Of a DNA stretch of 6,027 nt, positions 5,714 to 6,027 are shown piece by piece. The stretch's first letter is position 1. Every line of letters starts with the position of its first letter. Origin of the DNA: Comamonas sp. (GTDB lineage Bacteria > Pseudomonadota > Gammaproteobacteria > Burkholderiales > Burkholderiaceae_C); contig JAHAYB010000439.1 of the NCBI GenBank assembly GCA_018384835.1, positions 1-6,027 of the forward strand, given 5' to 3'. A model generated the notes under the pieces. It was not told the DNA's origin, made no database searches, and worked only from the letters and a program-made list of their open reading frames with translations. Both the position numbers and the translations under genes were made by a program.

Positions 5714-6027
5714 ATGAAAAAAACGCTTACCGCCGTCAGCTTTGCCGCAGCCGCCTTTATGGCACACGCCCAGGAGCCGGTGATTTTGAAAGTGGCGCAC
5801 TTCTGGCCACCCACCGCCCTATCGCAGCAGCATGTGCTGGAGCCTTGGTGCGCCAAGATTGCCGAAGAATCTGGCAACAAAATGCAGTGCCAAATCTACC
5901 CCGCCATGCAGTTGGGCGGCACACCACCGCAACTGATTCAGCAGGCCATGGATGGCGTGGCCGACATTGTGTGGACGCTGCCTGGCTACACCGCTGGCCG
6001 CTTCCCTTCTATGGAAGTGATGGAAAT
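5714..6027 (+). CDS. TRAP transporter solute-binding protein (DctP type), 5' part
   Basis: AGGAGA at 5701-5706 lies seven bases before ATG 5714. The first 104 residues are visible and the gene continues beyond the right edge; the family is usually about 330-350 residues. MKKTLTAVSFAAAAFMAHA is a clear Sec signal peptide with an AHA cleavage site after residue 19, so the mature protein is periplasmic. VILKVAHFWPPTALSQQHV (23-41) is the typical first strand and substrate-side segment, and IYPAMQLGGTPPQLIQQAMDG (61-81) with ADIVWTLPGYTAGRFP is characteristic of the DctP family. Cys46 and Cys59 could form a disulfide in the periplasm. The protein would capture an organic, possibly aromatic, acid for a sodium- or proton-driven TRAP permease, whose membrane subunits are expected just outside the window. 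Its place after the catabolic genes suggests it imports the pathway's substrate. The ligand is not readable from this part. Confidence 0.9.
   Translation, partial: MKKTLTAVSFAAAAFMAHAQEPVILKVAHFWPPTALSQQHVLEPWCAKIAEESGNKMQCQIYPAMQLGGTPPQLIQQAMDGVADIVWTLPGYTAGRFPSMEVME

Noticed and set aside
5140..5880. Minus-strand open frame of 246 codons opposite the end of the hydrolase gene and the start of the TRAP gene
   Set aside because: It spans two clear plus-strand genes and their spacer, including the TRAP signal peptide and ribosome binding site, and shows no known motif.
1..6027. CRISPR arrays, tRNA or rRNA genes, insertion sequences, phage or toxin-antitoxin genes
   Set aside because: No regularly spaced repeats, RNA-gene features, transposase motifs or paired terminal inverted repeats were found; the window is fully occupied by regulator and catabolic genes.

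Overview
The window looks like a piece of a betaproteobacterial chromosome, most likely from the Burkholderiales and perhaps the Comamonadaceae. That assignment is inferred from fairly GC-rich coding sequence with strong C/G third-position bias, Shine-Dalgarno sites of the AGGAGA type, and the remembered resemblance of the proteins to families common in that order. The sequence alone cannot fix the genus.

Layout. On the minus strand, positions 1-722 hold a LysR-type regulator that runs off the left edge. It has one in-frame stop, at codon 31 inside the DNA-recognition helix, so it is annotated as a pseudogene or nonsense allele. An AT-rich intergenic region (723-867) carries a good sigma-70-like promoter for the plus strand. 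Six genes follow, all on the plus strand: a metallo-beta-lactamase-fold protein with degraded metal ligands (868-1836), a 560-residue class A FAD-dependent aromatic monooxygenase (1954-3636), a small DUF2783-like protein (3691-3921), a single-domain VOC/glyoxalase-extradiol-type protein (3967-4512), a fumarylacetoacetate hydrolase-family protein (4630-5643), and the first 104 residues of a secreted TRAP-transporter solute-binding protein (5714 to the right edge). Five of the six plus-strand genes start behind an AGGAGA site. The hydrolase gene does not, and a terminator-like hairpin lies just ahead of it.

How the genes may work together. The set reads as an uptake-and-catabolism operon for an aromatic or similar cyclic acid. 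The TRAP system would import the compound, the flavoprotein would hydroxylate it, the VOC protein could be a ring-cleaving dioxygenase or an isomerase, and the FAH-family enzyme would hydrolyse the resulting beta-diketo acid. No cupin-type gentisate or homogentisate dioxygenase and no maleylacetoacetate-type isomerase lies inside the window. The exact substrate cannot be read from the sequence, and the pathway is an inference from gene families and order.

The points most worth following up are the single stop codon in an otherwise intact LysR gene, the near-complete loss of the second metal site in the MBL-fold protein, the tight flavoprotein-DUF2783-VOC arrangement, and the hairpins in the intergenic gaps. 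No RNA genes, CRISPR arrays, insertion sequences or phage genes were seen.
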